A stretch of 64,000 nucleotides of DNA, taken from contig JBBMOL010000299.1 of NCBI GenBank assembly GCA_037954665.1, positions 1 to 64,000 of the forward strand, written 5' to 3'. The notes under the pieces are model-generated. The model ran no database searches. It was not told the DNA's origin and saw nothing but the letters and a program-made list of their open reading frames with translations. This document shows, one piece after another, positions 1 to 10,338 of this stretch. Source of the stretch: Laguncularia racemosa. Its lineage: Eukaryota > Streptophyta > Magnoliopsida > Myrtales > Combretaceae. Position 1 is the first letter of the stretch; each line of letters opens with the position of its first letter. Both the position numbers and the translations under genes were made by a program.

Positions 1-377
1 TTGACTGCGAAGCCCAGACTTCTGGAGCCAGTTTACTTGGTTAGATTCAAGCTCCTGAGCAGGCGCTTGGAGGTATCTACAGCGTTCTTAACCAGAAGCG
101 TGGCCACGTGTTTGAGGAATTGCAGAGGCCCGGTACTCCTCTCTACAACATCAAGGCTTACCTTCCTGTCATTGAATCTTTCGGTTTCTCCAGCACGTTG
201 AGGGCTGCTACCTCTGGCAAGCTTTCCCGCAGTGCGTGTTTGATCATTGGGACATGATGTCTTCCGATCCACTCGAGCCGGGTTCTCAAGCAGCAGCACT
301 TGTTGCTGAAAATCCGCAAGAGGAAGGGTTTGAAGGAGCAAATGACTCCACTTTCTGAGTATGAAGACAAGCTGTAA
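1..377 (+). pseudogene. eEF2 (elongation factor 2) C-terminal fragment, frame-damaged
   Basis: The stretch encodes the last ~125 residues of eukaryotic elongation factor 2, the GTPase that moves the ribosome along mRNA. This part is domain V. Recognisable blocks are LTAKPRLLEPVYLV at 1-42, a GHVFEE-type segment, an SGFSSTLRAATSG-like segment near 190-218, DHWDMMSSDPLEPGSQA, and the end MTPLSEYEDKL with TAA at 375-377. The reading frame changes three times: one base missing near 42/43, one missing near 218, and one extra near 309-312. No single frame spans the fragment. The upstream part lies outside the window. It may be a decayed gene or retrocopy, or a real gene with sequence errors. The identity is secure; the pseudogene status is inferred from the indels. 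Confidence 0.85.
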
Positions 378-3300
378 ACTGGTGGCAATATTTCTAGGAA
401 GCAATATGCATTATCATCCCCTTTTTTTTTTTGTTTATCGTCTGGCTATGCGTGTTGAGATATTGTAGTGGTAGTTGAACCTTTTCAGGCTGTATCGCCT
501 GTTTTTTGTCGTATTGGAGTCTAGTTTTGGTTTCGACTTGGGAAGTGTTGCTCTTTATTTTTCGATAGTACTTGAACAATTTCCAATATTTATCATCTCT
601 AATGGATACATTTTTCATATGTGCGTATGTTGTTCGTTCAGCGCATACTTGTCTTTCAGAATTCAGATAGTAGTCATGGCTTACTTCTAAACATTCCATC
701 ATTAGGGACAGCACTTGATTTTCCTGCGTTCAAGGTTCTCGTTCTGTTAGACGATGCCATTGTGTAAGTGGACAAGTCAGCCTAACATTTACATGTTATG
801 TATTTAATATTCTTGAATTCAACACCAGGATCTCGGGATTCTTGTAATAACATATCATCGGCCTGGGAACTAATGTGTATGCACTTGGATTCAACGTCTG
901 GTTAGAAATGCCAAACCTCGAGTAAGGTCATTGCCTCCTATACTGGTATTCTTGCTGTGCTGGAGCTCATGCTGGCGAGGTCTGGCTGCACTTCGGTGGT
1001 CTGTTCTCTGAGAGTATGACTGCTATTGCTTCAAGTGTAATAATGCTCACCAAGAAACCTGCATGGTGTGGCTTCGTACGCATTTGTGTTTGTTAACCCA
1101 AATTCCAGTTCTTCATTCATTCAACTTTATCCCTATGCTATGCAACATTTTCTTACGATTGGCTTTTTCCAACGTGAGTGCAAGGACTCGATTTTCAAAG
1201 GTAGGGTAGGGTGTTGCATGCCGTGTTTTTACCTCTCGATGAATGGATTAATGCAAGAACAGGTTCAGTGAAAGTTTCTGTATGTAGCAAGAACCAAATC
1301 ATGCGTATTCATGTCAAAATTTAATCAACTTCTGTTTTCATTTTATATTTTTTTTACCGTCGTTGCACAAACACAATAGATGTGATTAAAACAAGGTTAG
1401 TTTCCTGTTGGCGGAATTTTACATGATATAGGGCCATATACGTAGAGGAGTTATCATCTGCAATCCGATTATACACAATTAGATGTGGTTAAATTACTCA
1501 GTTCATTTACTTTATGGTATAGAATTAAGAGAATTGAATTATAATTCAATATGAATGTAATATAGTTGTGATAATTATTATATTTCTATTATATTACTTA
1601 GTTGATATTGATAAAAAGATGAAAATTAATTAATATTAAAAGTAAAATATTCATTATGCTCTTAGTAAGAATAAATATTTATTATATTATATAATGATGT
1701 TTATTATATTGTATAATGATTGTAGTATTAGTGGTGTTTTTAATGTAGAGGTATTTATAAAAAAAAAAAAAAAATCAATGAGAGTGGAGGTAAGAATTGC
1801 CATTTATCATTTTGTGTAATAGCAATTTATATGGAATGACTATTACAATATTTAACATTTAAATAAATATGATAATAACAAATTATATTAAATAAAAGAA
1901 AATGAAATAACTATACCCAAAGTGAAATGCAAATATAGAGTTCTCGATTATGTTTTTATGACAAAACATGGACAAGCTAAATGACCCGATAAACAATGGC
2001 ATGGAAACTTGTAAAGATATATCCAAGTCCAACCCAATCATCTCAAACCACTTCATGGACTTATTTAAATAACCCAATGTCATAGGAAAATCCAATTTGC
2101 CCAATCCCATCAAATGACTGTCCTGAAAAAAAAGCCTTCCCCAGCTGATAAAGAACTTTTCTGGCCCCGACCCTCATTTGTCTAACTGAGTTCGCCATTG
2201 ACATAAGTCCCCAGTACAAGTTATGTTACAACCTAACTATGGGGATCTCACTGGGCCCATAGTTCTCTATATTTCCAAATTAAGTGCCGTTGGTAGACAT
2301 AAACGATTTTTTTTTTAACCAATTAGATCGTGTGTATATTCCCGTCAATCACATGAGTACACTTAATCTAATGTAACATACTTCTATAATTCTCTTTCGA
2401 TTTCTTGTCCAAATGTACACATGTCTATGGAGAAGACCCCAAAACTAATATTATAATTAGTTTGCATAATATTTTTTTTATAATATTGCTATTATTGTTA
2501 AATGAGAAATTGATAGGATAAAAGGAATTAATATTCCTTAATCTTTTTGTGCATATTTTCGTACTCTCCCCATAAGATTTTATCCCAATGATCAAACATT
2601 AGACAATTCCACCTAGATCCAACCATCGCAATGACCTAATCACAACCAAATTACTTAATTGTAACTTTTAGATATATTCCTAATTTATTATTATAGTTTT
2701 TTTTTAAATACAAAAAAAAGAAGCTATATTTATCTATTTTATTTTCGAAGAATTACAATCTTCTTACCTTATCCCATTCCACCAAGTAAACATAGCATTA
2801 ATTTATACATCGGCTCTTTTTGATAAATGACTTGGAAAGAATTCTTCTTCATATTATTATTATTATTATTAATTTTTAATACTCTTGTCCTATAGTTTAT
2901 AGTATTTCTCGTATGCCATAATCCATGGTTACCATGAAAAGGCAAGGTGACCCACAACATACAACTAAGGTGACCATAAGCACACTCTTCGAGAAACCCT
3001 TATGTTGTGCTCCATTCTAGTCTATTCCCTCGAGCGGGGCTTCCTAAGATCAGCTAACAAGCACAAGGCTAGAGTACTTATGACGTGAATCTAAATAATT
3101 AATTAAAGATAGGATTTGTAATTGCTGATACGATAATACAATACAGTTAGGATTATAATTATAAAAAAAAAAGAAAGAAAAGTTAAGATAGGATACAAAA
3201 ATATAATTATAATATAAATAAATATAACTTAATTATTTATTATTTTTATTTAATTTTATATATCTTTAACATTGATACGAATTAAACATGATTTAAAAAC

Positions 3301-3508
3301 ATGACACGATCTAATGCACTAACCTGAATTGCCAATTTTATTAAGGGATATATTCGAATACATTATCTAGATTTTAATACTCGTTAAAATTATTGAAACT
3401 CCATTAGATAAGTTGTGTCTGAAAGGCAGGGTGAAAATTTTATTTAAGGAAGCATATTTTCATATTTCTCTTACAGATGATGCTCATGTAGCAATGACGG
3501 TGTAGTAT
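378..3508. other. AT-rich spacer, no gene recognised
   Basis: After the eEF2 stop there is a T-rich stretch that could be 3' UTR, then about 3 kb of AT-rich sequence with poly-T, poly-A and a short ATT microsatellite at about 2850-2870. The open frames here are short, with low-complexity translations and no domain I can name. I see no tRNA, LTR ends or clear inverted repeats. The segment ends at the TSD of the copia element. Confidence 0.6.
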
Positions 3509-3513
3509 CAAAA
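3509..3513. repeat. TSD CAAAA, left copy of element D
   Basis: CAAAA directly precedes the TG that opens the left LTR of element D. The same five bases follow the right LTR at 51394-51398. The perfect match over 47.9 kb shows the two LTRs come from one insertion. Confidence 0.9.
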
Positions 3514-4177
3514 TGTTCGGAAAAGATCTTAACTTTTCCTCTTGCCTGTGCGATTAACAATTGAAACAAACAACAATCAATAATAACTTGCGGAAATAAA
3601 AACAATCAACACTAAGGATTTACGTGGAAAACCCCAATTTGGGAAAAAACCACGGGACCACCGCACACAAGTTCTTCCACTATCAAAGTAATGGGTTACA
3701 CATTTCTTCACTAGTCTTATTAGTGAATTACTCAATCTCACCACAAACTGGTGGATCAAATACAATGGATTTCCCTCTCTAGAACTCTCTCTAGGTTTAG
3801 GAATGACCACTCTGTATTTCTCACTCTTGTGTGTGTGTGTGTGTGTGTTTTTATATTGTACTACACACACTGGAACACTTATATATATATATATATATAT
3901 TGGCCACGTAAAAAAAAAAAAAAAAACAAGTTAGGACTTACACCGGCTCAAGGCTGGCGGCGTTAGGCCGACCTTGAGCCGGCCTTCAATGTGACCGAGT
4001 AACAATGACAAAATAAAGCCAGCGACGATCCTTTGTTTAGGCCGGCGGCCCTGAGCTGGCCTTGTCGCTTGGTTTCGTCAATTTTCTTCAAGCTTAACAT
4101 TCTTTCATCCAAGTATACTTCATATACTTAGGATACCCTTGGTATAGACCCATATGTGTTGGATCTATACCCCAACA
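3514..4177 (-). repeat. 3' LTR of copia element D
   Basis: 664 bp, TG...CA ends, matching 50745-51393 nearly throughout. It carries a (GT)n run at about 3828-3848 and a (TA)n run near 3882-3900 that are much longer than in the other LTR. These runs must have expanded after insertion, or collapsed in the partner. Confidence 0.92.
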
Positions 4178-4195
4178 AACTCCCCCTCCAACTCA
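4178..4195 (-). promoter_or_regulatory. Polypurine tract of element D
   Basis: Read on the minus strand, the bases next to the left LTR form a purine-rich run (GGAGGGGGAGTT). This is the usual primer for plus-strand DNA synthesis. It lies exactly between the pol end and the 3' LTR, which fixes the orientation of D. Confidence 0.75.
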
Positions 4196-6176
4196 TATAG
4201 GGGGTTCCATCACCCCTATAATCTTCCTACAGCAAACAATCTTCTCATTTGGTAGAGCCTTTGTCATCATATCTGACGCGTTGTCATCGGTGTGAATCTT
4301 CTCAAGCTTTAACTGTTTTGACTCCAGCACATCCCTGATCCAATGATACCTAGCATCAATGTATTTTGACCTGGAGTGGAACATCGGATTCTTACTAAGA
4401 TGTATAGCGCTCTGTCTATCACAGTACAGCTTCAGCTCTTCCTACTCTTGACCCAGCTCTTCTAAAAACTTTTTCATCCACAAGACTTCCTTGCAAGCTT
4501 CTGTTACAGCAATATACTCAGCCTCGGTAGTAGAAAGTGCAACACACTTCTATAACTTCGATTGCCAGGACACTGCTCCCCCTGCATAAGTAATCAGGTA
4601 AGCTGAAGTGGATTTCCTAGAATCCAAATCACCAACCATGTCAGCATCTAAAAACCCCTCTAGTGTAGATTTATAGTCACCGCCAAACTGTAAACATAAC
4701 CTGGAAGTGCCCCGAGATATCTAAGAATCCACTTAACTGCTGCCTAGTGCTCTTTGCCTGGATTTGAGATATAGCAACTCACCACACCTATAACACAAGC
4801 AATGTCAAGCCTGGTACACACCATAGCATACATAAGACTTCCCACTGCTGAAGCATATGGGACTTTCTTCATATCTTCCTTGTCAGCCTCACTCTTTGGA
4901 CACTGAGCTAAACTCAGTTTGAAATGACCTGTAAGTGAAGAGCAGACAGCTTTTGCTTTGCTCATGTTGAATCTCTCTAACACCTTCTCAATATACCTCT
5001 CATGTGATAACCACAACTTCTAGCTCTTCCTATCTCCAATAATCCTCATACCAAAAATTTGGCTAGCGGGTCCTAAGTCTTTCATGGAGAAAGACTTACT
5101 CAATGCAATCTTCAGTTCTTTGATCTGTTTGGCATCCTTACCAATAATCAGCATATCATCTACATAAAGTAGCAATATAATAAACTCACCACTGGTTAAC
5201 TTCTTAATAAAGACACAATGGTCTATAGCAGTCCTGATATAACCTTAATCAATCATGAAGGACTCAAACTTCTTATACCACTGCCTTGGAGCTTGTTTCA
5301 GTCCGTATAAACTTTTCTTCAATCTGCAAACAAGATTCTCCTTCCCCTTGATCTTGAACCCTTCAGGCTGCTCCATATAAATCTCTTCCTCCAGATTACC
5401 ATAAAAAATGTTGTCTTCACATCCATCTGCTCAACCTCTAGATTCATTCTAGCAGCAAAACTGAGCACAACCCTGATAGATGGCATCTTCACCACTGGTG
5501 AGAAAATCTCTTCAAAATCGACCCCCTTCTTCTAATTGAACCCCTTCACAACCAGCCTTACCTTGTACCTTAGCTGTGAGCTACTTTCATCAGTCTTCAA
5601 TCTGTACACCCATTTATTTCTTAGAGGTCTCTTGCCTTTAAGCAGTTCAACTAGCTCATAGGTCTTGTTCTCATGCAAGGATTTCATTTCCTCTTGCATG
5701 GCTTTCACCCATTCTTTCTTCTTGTCATGAGTCATTGCTTCCTCATAACATTCAGGTTCTCCCCCATCAATAATCATCACATACTCATCTGGACTATACT
5801 TCACTGATGGTCTTCTATCTCTAGAAGATCTCCTCACCTCAGCCTGCTGCTGTGGCTCTTGTAACTCATTACCTGTGTCCTCCACAGTTCTTTCATCAGT
5901 AAGATCAGATAAAGGTGCAGGATCTACATTTGTGGGAATCTGACTTGAGGATGTTGTCTTCTCAATCTTTTCCATATCTTCAATTGTCTGGTCTTCTATG
6001 AAAACCACATCTCTGCTCCTGATAATCTTTTTATCAACAGGATCCCACAATCTATACCCATACTCATCATGTGCATATCCAAGGAAAATACATTGCTTGG
6101 AGTTGGCATCAAGCTTTGCTCTCTCATCCTTTGGAATGTGCACAAAAGCGCTACAACCAAAAACTCGTAAGTGATT
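4193..6176 (-). pseudogene. Copia element D: reverse transcriptase and RNase H, decayed
   Basis: Read on the minus strand, this region holds the integrase C-terminal tail with FLGYAHDEYGYRLWDP, then the RT entry motif (EEMKSLHENKTYELVEL, NKWVYRLKTDE, VVKGFN) in an open stretch at 5532-6143. The catalytic YVDDM box is at 5152-5166. The RNase H part includes YASAVGSLMYAM (4744-5016 frame) and ends with ARYHWIRDVLESKQLKLEKIHTDDNASDMMTKALP near 4200-4350. Stops break the frame at the VVKGF junction and several times in the RT and RNase H region. The enzyme would have copied element RNA into DNA. It is now non-functional. Confidence 0.85.
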
Positions 6177-6794
6177 TTAAGAAATGTCTTTAACTGTCCA
6201 AACCTTCTTTGGGATATCACCATCCAGAGCATATGAGGGAGAAAGATTTATTAAATCAACAGCTGTTCTCATAGCTTCACCCCAAAATGACTTAGGTAAC
6301 TTGGCCTGAGATAACATGCACTTCACTCTCTTAGTGATGGTGCAATTCATTCTTTCTGCAACACCATTTTCCTGTGGTGTCTTTGGAACTGTCTTCTCCA
6401 GTTTTATCCCATGATCAACACAGTACTGTTCAAACGGGCCTCTGTACTCCCCACCATTGTCAGCCTTGACACAAATTAACTTCCTACTGGTCTCACGCTC
6501 CACTCTAGAGTGAAACTGTTTGAATATATTCAAAACTTGATCTTTAGACTTTACGGCATATGTCCAAAGCTTCCTAGAGTGATCATCAATAAATGTAACA
6601 AAATACATTGCACCACCCATTGTCAAATCCTTCATATAACACACATCTGTATGAACCAAATCTAATATATGAGCTTTTCTACTAGATGAATTTCTCTGAA
6701 AAGTAACTCTGTGTTGTTTACCAGCATAACAGTCAGTACATGGTTTTAAAGAAGTACCTTTCAAATTTGGTAGAAGCTTCTTCTTCATAAGCAT
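6177..6794 (-). pseudogene. Copia element D: integrase core
   Basis: About 205 codons on the minus strand, bounded by in-frame stops. The catalytic triad is visible: D in LVHTDVC, D in VKADNGGEY, and E in PQENGVAERMN. These match the D,D(35)E integrase core of copia elements, which joins the cDNA ends to host DNA. The upstream part with HRRLGHMSEKGL (GAG-pre-integrase zinc region) is in the same frame but separated by a stop just above 6794. Another stop at 6177 separates it from the C-terminal tail. The core residues look intact, but the polyprotein is broken. Confidence 0.88.
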
Positions 6795-7538
6795 CTAGAG
6801 CCCCTTCTCACTCATGTGCCCAAGCCGTCTGTGCCACATCTCTACAGTAGCATCATCAGTCAAGTTCAATTCCCCTTTACTTAGCTTTGCTGGCATTAAG
6901 TAAATTGAGTTATCATTTCTTCCTTTTGCTACAATCAGAGACCCTTTGGTGAGCTTCCAACTACCATCACTAAAGTAATTGTGAAAGCCTTCATCATCTA
7001 ATTTTCCTATTGAGATCAGGTTCAGGCGGATATCTGGTACATGTCTCACATCCTTGAGAACGAGTTTACAACTTGTATTAGTTTCCAAGATGATGCTCCC
7101 AATGCCTATAATCCTTGAGGTTTCATTATTTCCCATCCTAACATTGCCATAATCACCAGCAGTGTAGGATGAGAAAAACTCACCATGTGCTGTCACATGA
7201 AAGGAGGCACCAGAATCAACTACCCAGTCACTGTCATGACCTGCAAGACTAATACAACCCTCATCCCATGTAACCACTATCTCACCATCTGCTGCTACAG
7301 TGGTGTTTTCATCTGAATCATCACCCTTTCCTTGCTTTTTCTTCCACAGTCTGCATTCCTTCTTGTAATGTCCTGGCTTGTCACAATAAAAGCATTTAAT
7401 GTTCTTTCTGCCCCTTGACTTGGATCTCCCCTTTGACTTATCTGCTCTGTTAGATTTATCATTCTTTCCTCTGTTCTTGCTTCTACCCCTCCTATCAGAC
7501 TTGTCTGTGACAAGTGCCCTAGAATCAGAACCAGTACC
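6795..7538 (-). pseudogene. Copia element D: gag nucleocapsid, protease and pre-integrase
   Basis: This minus-strand open stretch continues the D gag frame that was cut by element A at the GTACC site. It starts with an Arg/Lys/Ser-rich linker, then the zinc knuckle CFYCDKPGHYKKEC (7353-7394, CX2CX4HX4C). The aspartic protease motif VVDSGASFHVT lies at about 7200-7230, and HRRLGHMSEKGL comes last. The gag half upstream of the insertion is at 50083-50657. Joined, the frame is continuous across the insertion point, so A landed in a readable gag. A stop ends the stretch at 6795. Confidence 0.9.
7534..7538. repeat. TSD GTACC, left copy of element A
   Basis: GTACC precedes the LTR start TGTAAACACC and is repeated at 50083-50087 after the A right LTR end. 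It marks the insertion of A into the gag of D. Confidence 0.95.
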
Positions 7539-7731
7539 TGTAAACACCCCATTTTTGCCCTTAATGATCAATAATAATCAACAATAAACAATTTCAATTT
7601 TTCCAATTTTTTTCTCTAATTTAGCAAAAATAGGACAAATATTCAAAAAATAAATAAATAGGAAAAATACATCAATTTTGGAAAATAATTGTAGAAATAA
7701 TAAGAAAAGGAGTTAAATAATTTTTACCAAT
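7539..7731 (+). repeat. 5' LTR of element A, first 193 bp
   Basis: It starts TGTAAACACCCC and matches the first ~190 bp of the A 3' LTR from 48044. It ends at CCAAT, where element B inserted. The rest of this LTR resumes after the second CCAAT at 20497. Confidence 0.93.
7727..7731. repeat. TSD CCAAT, left copy of element B
   Basis: CCAAT flanks B on both sides (7727-7731 and 20492-20496). The uninterrupted A 3' LTR has CCAAT only once at the corresponding place, which confirms the insertion. Confidence 0.93.
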
Positions 7732-8012
7732 TGTAAACACCCCATTTTTGCCCTAAGAATCAATAATAATCAATTTCCAATTTTTCCAAATTTTTTCCAA
7801 TTTTTCTCTAATTTGACAAAAATAAGAAAAATATTCAAAAAATAAAAAATAAATAGGAAAACACATTAATTTTGAAAAATGATTTCAGAAATGGCAATAA
7901 TAAGGAATAAATAATTTTTACAAATTTTTGAAATTTCAAAAAATACAAAAAAATAAAAAAATCGCATTGCATATGTGCAATTTGTGAAATAAACAAAATC
8001 AGGAAAATGGGC

Positions 8013-8078
8013 TAGTTCAGCTGGTCCGAGTCTTGGTTAGGCGGGTGTATGCGGGTGCGAGGTCAGGGGTTTGAAACG
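8013..8078 (+). promoter_or_regulatory. tRNA-like A box / B box module in B 5' LTR
   Basis: TAGTTCAGCTGG (8013-8024) resembles a tRNA A box. GGTTTGAAACG (about 8068-8078) resembles a decayed B box, at tRNA-like spacing. The same module is in every LTR of A, B and C. It could be a captured tRNA or SINE head, or chance. No activity is shown by the sequence. Confidence 0.4.
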
Positions 8079-8408
8079 CGGGGGAAGCAGATTCCGCGTT
8101 TTGCAAATTTTTCATTTACCCGGGACACGTGGCAGCATCTGATTGGCTGGAGCGAACGCACGCGCCGAGCGTGTGATCGTCCTCAACCTCGGTCCGAGAT
8201 CGCCGATGAGGAGAAAAATTCGAATTTCGACAGTTTCGATTCGATTTTTTGCACAAATCCAACAGATCTGAGATAAACATCATCCAATTGGAATCAAATC
8301 TCAACAAATCGAAGGATTTACACGAATCAGAGTTGTTTCATTTAACCGCAAATACGATTTGCCTCGATCGGTGGAAATCCGAGCTTATCCAGCTCGATTT
8401 CGAGAGCC

Positions 8409-8416
8409 TATAAATA
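8409..8416 (+). promoter_or_regulatory. TATA box of B 5' LTR
   Basis: TATAAATA followed by AGA lies at the same place in all six Ogre-type LTRs, upstream of a purine-rich leader. It is the likely Pol II core promoter that separates U3 from R. Confidence 0.7.
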
Positions 8417-9841
8417 GAAGATGAAGTGAGGAAGCCAGAACAGAGATCAAAAGCGAGAGAAAGTAAGAGAAAAGAGAGAATCGAAGTCCATCGGATGAGT
8501 TCGGAGCCGCGACCGCCGATCAAGAGTTGAGCAACCACCAGGAGGCGTTTCTGGAGCAAACCACCGCCACCATTGGATTCCTCACCCTCGATAACCTTGG
8601 ATTCGACACCGCAACCGCTACAAAAGGCCGTCGGAATGCCATTAACGAGCATTCCCCGCCACCGTGTCCGACCGTTTCGACCCGACCCGATTCGACCCGA
8701 CCGACCCGACCTGCGCACTGACCCGGATCCAGGTAAGTCGGATTTTCCGTTTTTTTTTTGTTTATTTATTTGATTTATTTTTCCGAATTGATTTATTAAT
8801 TAATTAATTTATTTATTTTTTTATTTACTTATGTGTTATTTATATTTCAATAAATAGAAAATGTTAGAAATTAGATTTTTTAGGAGTTAATAATATAAAA
8901 AATAAAAAGAAAAAAATATAATCAAAATAATAAATAATAAAAATGTAGAAAATAATGAAAATATTAGAAAAATAATAATAATAAAACTTTAGATTTTGAA
9001 ATAGGGTAGAACCTAGGAGAAAATTTTTTAATAAAACAAGAATGCAAAAAAATTATGAAAATTAATAAAAAATTATAAAAAAATTATAAAACTTATAAAA
9101 ATTTTAAAATAATAAAAGAATCATAAAAATCATAAAAATCATAAAAAATAATAAAAATTCGAAAATAAAAAAAATAGAAAAAAATGAGTTTTATCACTTA
9201 GAAAAATCATTTTCTCAAATAAATCCAAAATTAATGTTTTCCCCAAAAATTATTTTCAAAAATAAAATTATTAAGCTTAGGTTTAGATTTTTAGAAAAAA
9301 TCCAAAAAATAGTAAAAACATAAATCAAAAGAGATTTCAAAATTAAAATTCACAAACCCACTAAATCTTTTCAGGAAAAGCAAACTACGGCTTGTTTGAT
9401 CCTGAATAGCGGGTACGTAGGCACCCATTTGGGTCAACCCATAAAATGAAATAAAAAAATCATTTTTTTCAAATAACTCATTCAAAAACACAATAAAAGG
9501 CAACAAAAACAAAATAAAAGACATTTTTAGATAGAATAATTTTAGGAGATTAGGTGGTAATTGTATGGTTTTAATAGGTTAGCCTCCGAACTTAGAAACT
9601 TTGGTTTTCCTTTTCCTCTTTTCACCAAAAACGAGAAGAGGAAATCACGACGACTAGTGGTCCAAATTAAGACTAATCCGCTCCTTTAGTCTTAATTCAA
9701 TATTTCCCAACAACAATAGGGTGGCGACACCAAAATTAAACGAAGTTCCTAACTCAAGTCGATGGTCTATATTAGATGAGCATAGGGTCTAGTCTAGATC
9801 GGATTAGGAATGGGAAAATTAAAAAATTAAACTCGACAGGA

Positions 9842-9859
9842 TGGCGACTCCACTGGGGA
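9842..9859 (+). promoter_or_regulatory. PBS of element B (tRNA-Arg)
   Basis: TGGCGACTCCACTGGGGA starts three bases after the LTR. Its complement is the 3' end of plant tRNA-Arg with CCA, with one mismatch (A for G in CGCT). A and C have the unmutated version. A tRNA-Arg primer is typical of Ogre-type elements. Confidence 0.8.
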
Positions 9860-10338
9860 CTCATTCAAGTAGGCTAGCCACCTGAATCTCCTCAAATTGT
9901 TCTTTTAAAGTAATGTCTTTCAATTATTATTCTGTTGCTAACTTTTCAGGGATTAACTAAGATTAGTTTTCTTTACTTTGGGGTCTGCATGCATGCATAT
10001 GTTTGTGTGAATAGATGCGGTCGAACCCGGACCGTCCTAGAACCCTAAGACGGGGAGCCATTGTGTAGGTTTCGGGCGAAGTGAGATGATCACCGTTCAG
10101 GACCGATTAGGCTACCCCACCCAATGCTTCGATATGGCCTGAGATCCATTTCTCCGAGAATGCGGGAGGCCATAGAGCTTGGGGACCAGTTAGAACCAAC
10201 CTATTTTGCATACATAAGTCATGGGTTGACAATTGATGATAATGTAATAAATTGTTGTTTTGTTCATGGAGTTCGGATCTATTTCCCTGTAATATTTTCA
10301 TAGTTCTTGTTGTAATTAGGGAATTTCTTGTTGAATAG
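9860..10338 (+). other. Leader between PBS and ORF1 in B
   Basis: An untranslated leader of about 480 bp. It contains a block around 10100-10180 (GGCTACCCCACCCAATGCTT and following) that is nearly identical in A and C. No frame is conserved here. The conservation may reflect RNA packaging or dimerisation signals, which is an inference. Confidence 0.5.

Larger units (their letters stand above)
7732..9838 (+). repeat. 5' LTR of element B
   Basis: 2107 bp, starting TGTAAACACC and ending ACTCGACA next to the PBS. Within it, in order, are an AT-rich start, a tRNA-like segment at about 8010-8080, a G-box CACGTGGC at 8126-8133 with a nearby ATTGG (inverted CCAAT), a TATA box at 8409-8416, a GC- and Pro-codon-rich leader, a GTAAGT donor-like site at 8733, a long A/T-rich stretch, and the conserved TACGTAGGCACCC block near 9414. 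It closely matches 18424-20491. Confidence 0.93.

Noticed and set aside
1068..1271. 67-codon open frame downstream of eEF2
   Set aside because: No motif, weak codon character, A/T-rich context. Not distinguishable from chance.
1740..1775. A16 run as a poly-A tail of a retroposed gene
   Set aside because: No coding or SINE-like sequence precedes it and no target duplication was seen. It is one of several A/T runs in the spacer.
3577..3966. Short open frames on both strands in the left LTR of D
   Set aside because: They run through the GT and TA microsatellites and the LTR sequence. The copy in the other LTR does not keep them.
8338..8773. GC-rich overlapping open frames on both strands in the LTR leader (also at 19221, 20567-20858, 21031, 28722, 41665, 48331 and 48775)
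   Set aside because: They lie in the R/U5 part of LTRs, have no conserved start or stop between copies, and their translations are low complexity (Pro/Arg rich). They are side effects of base composition.
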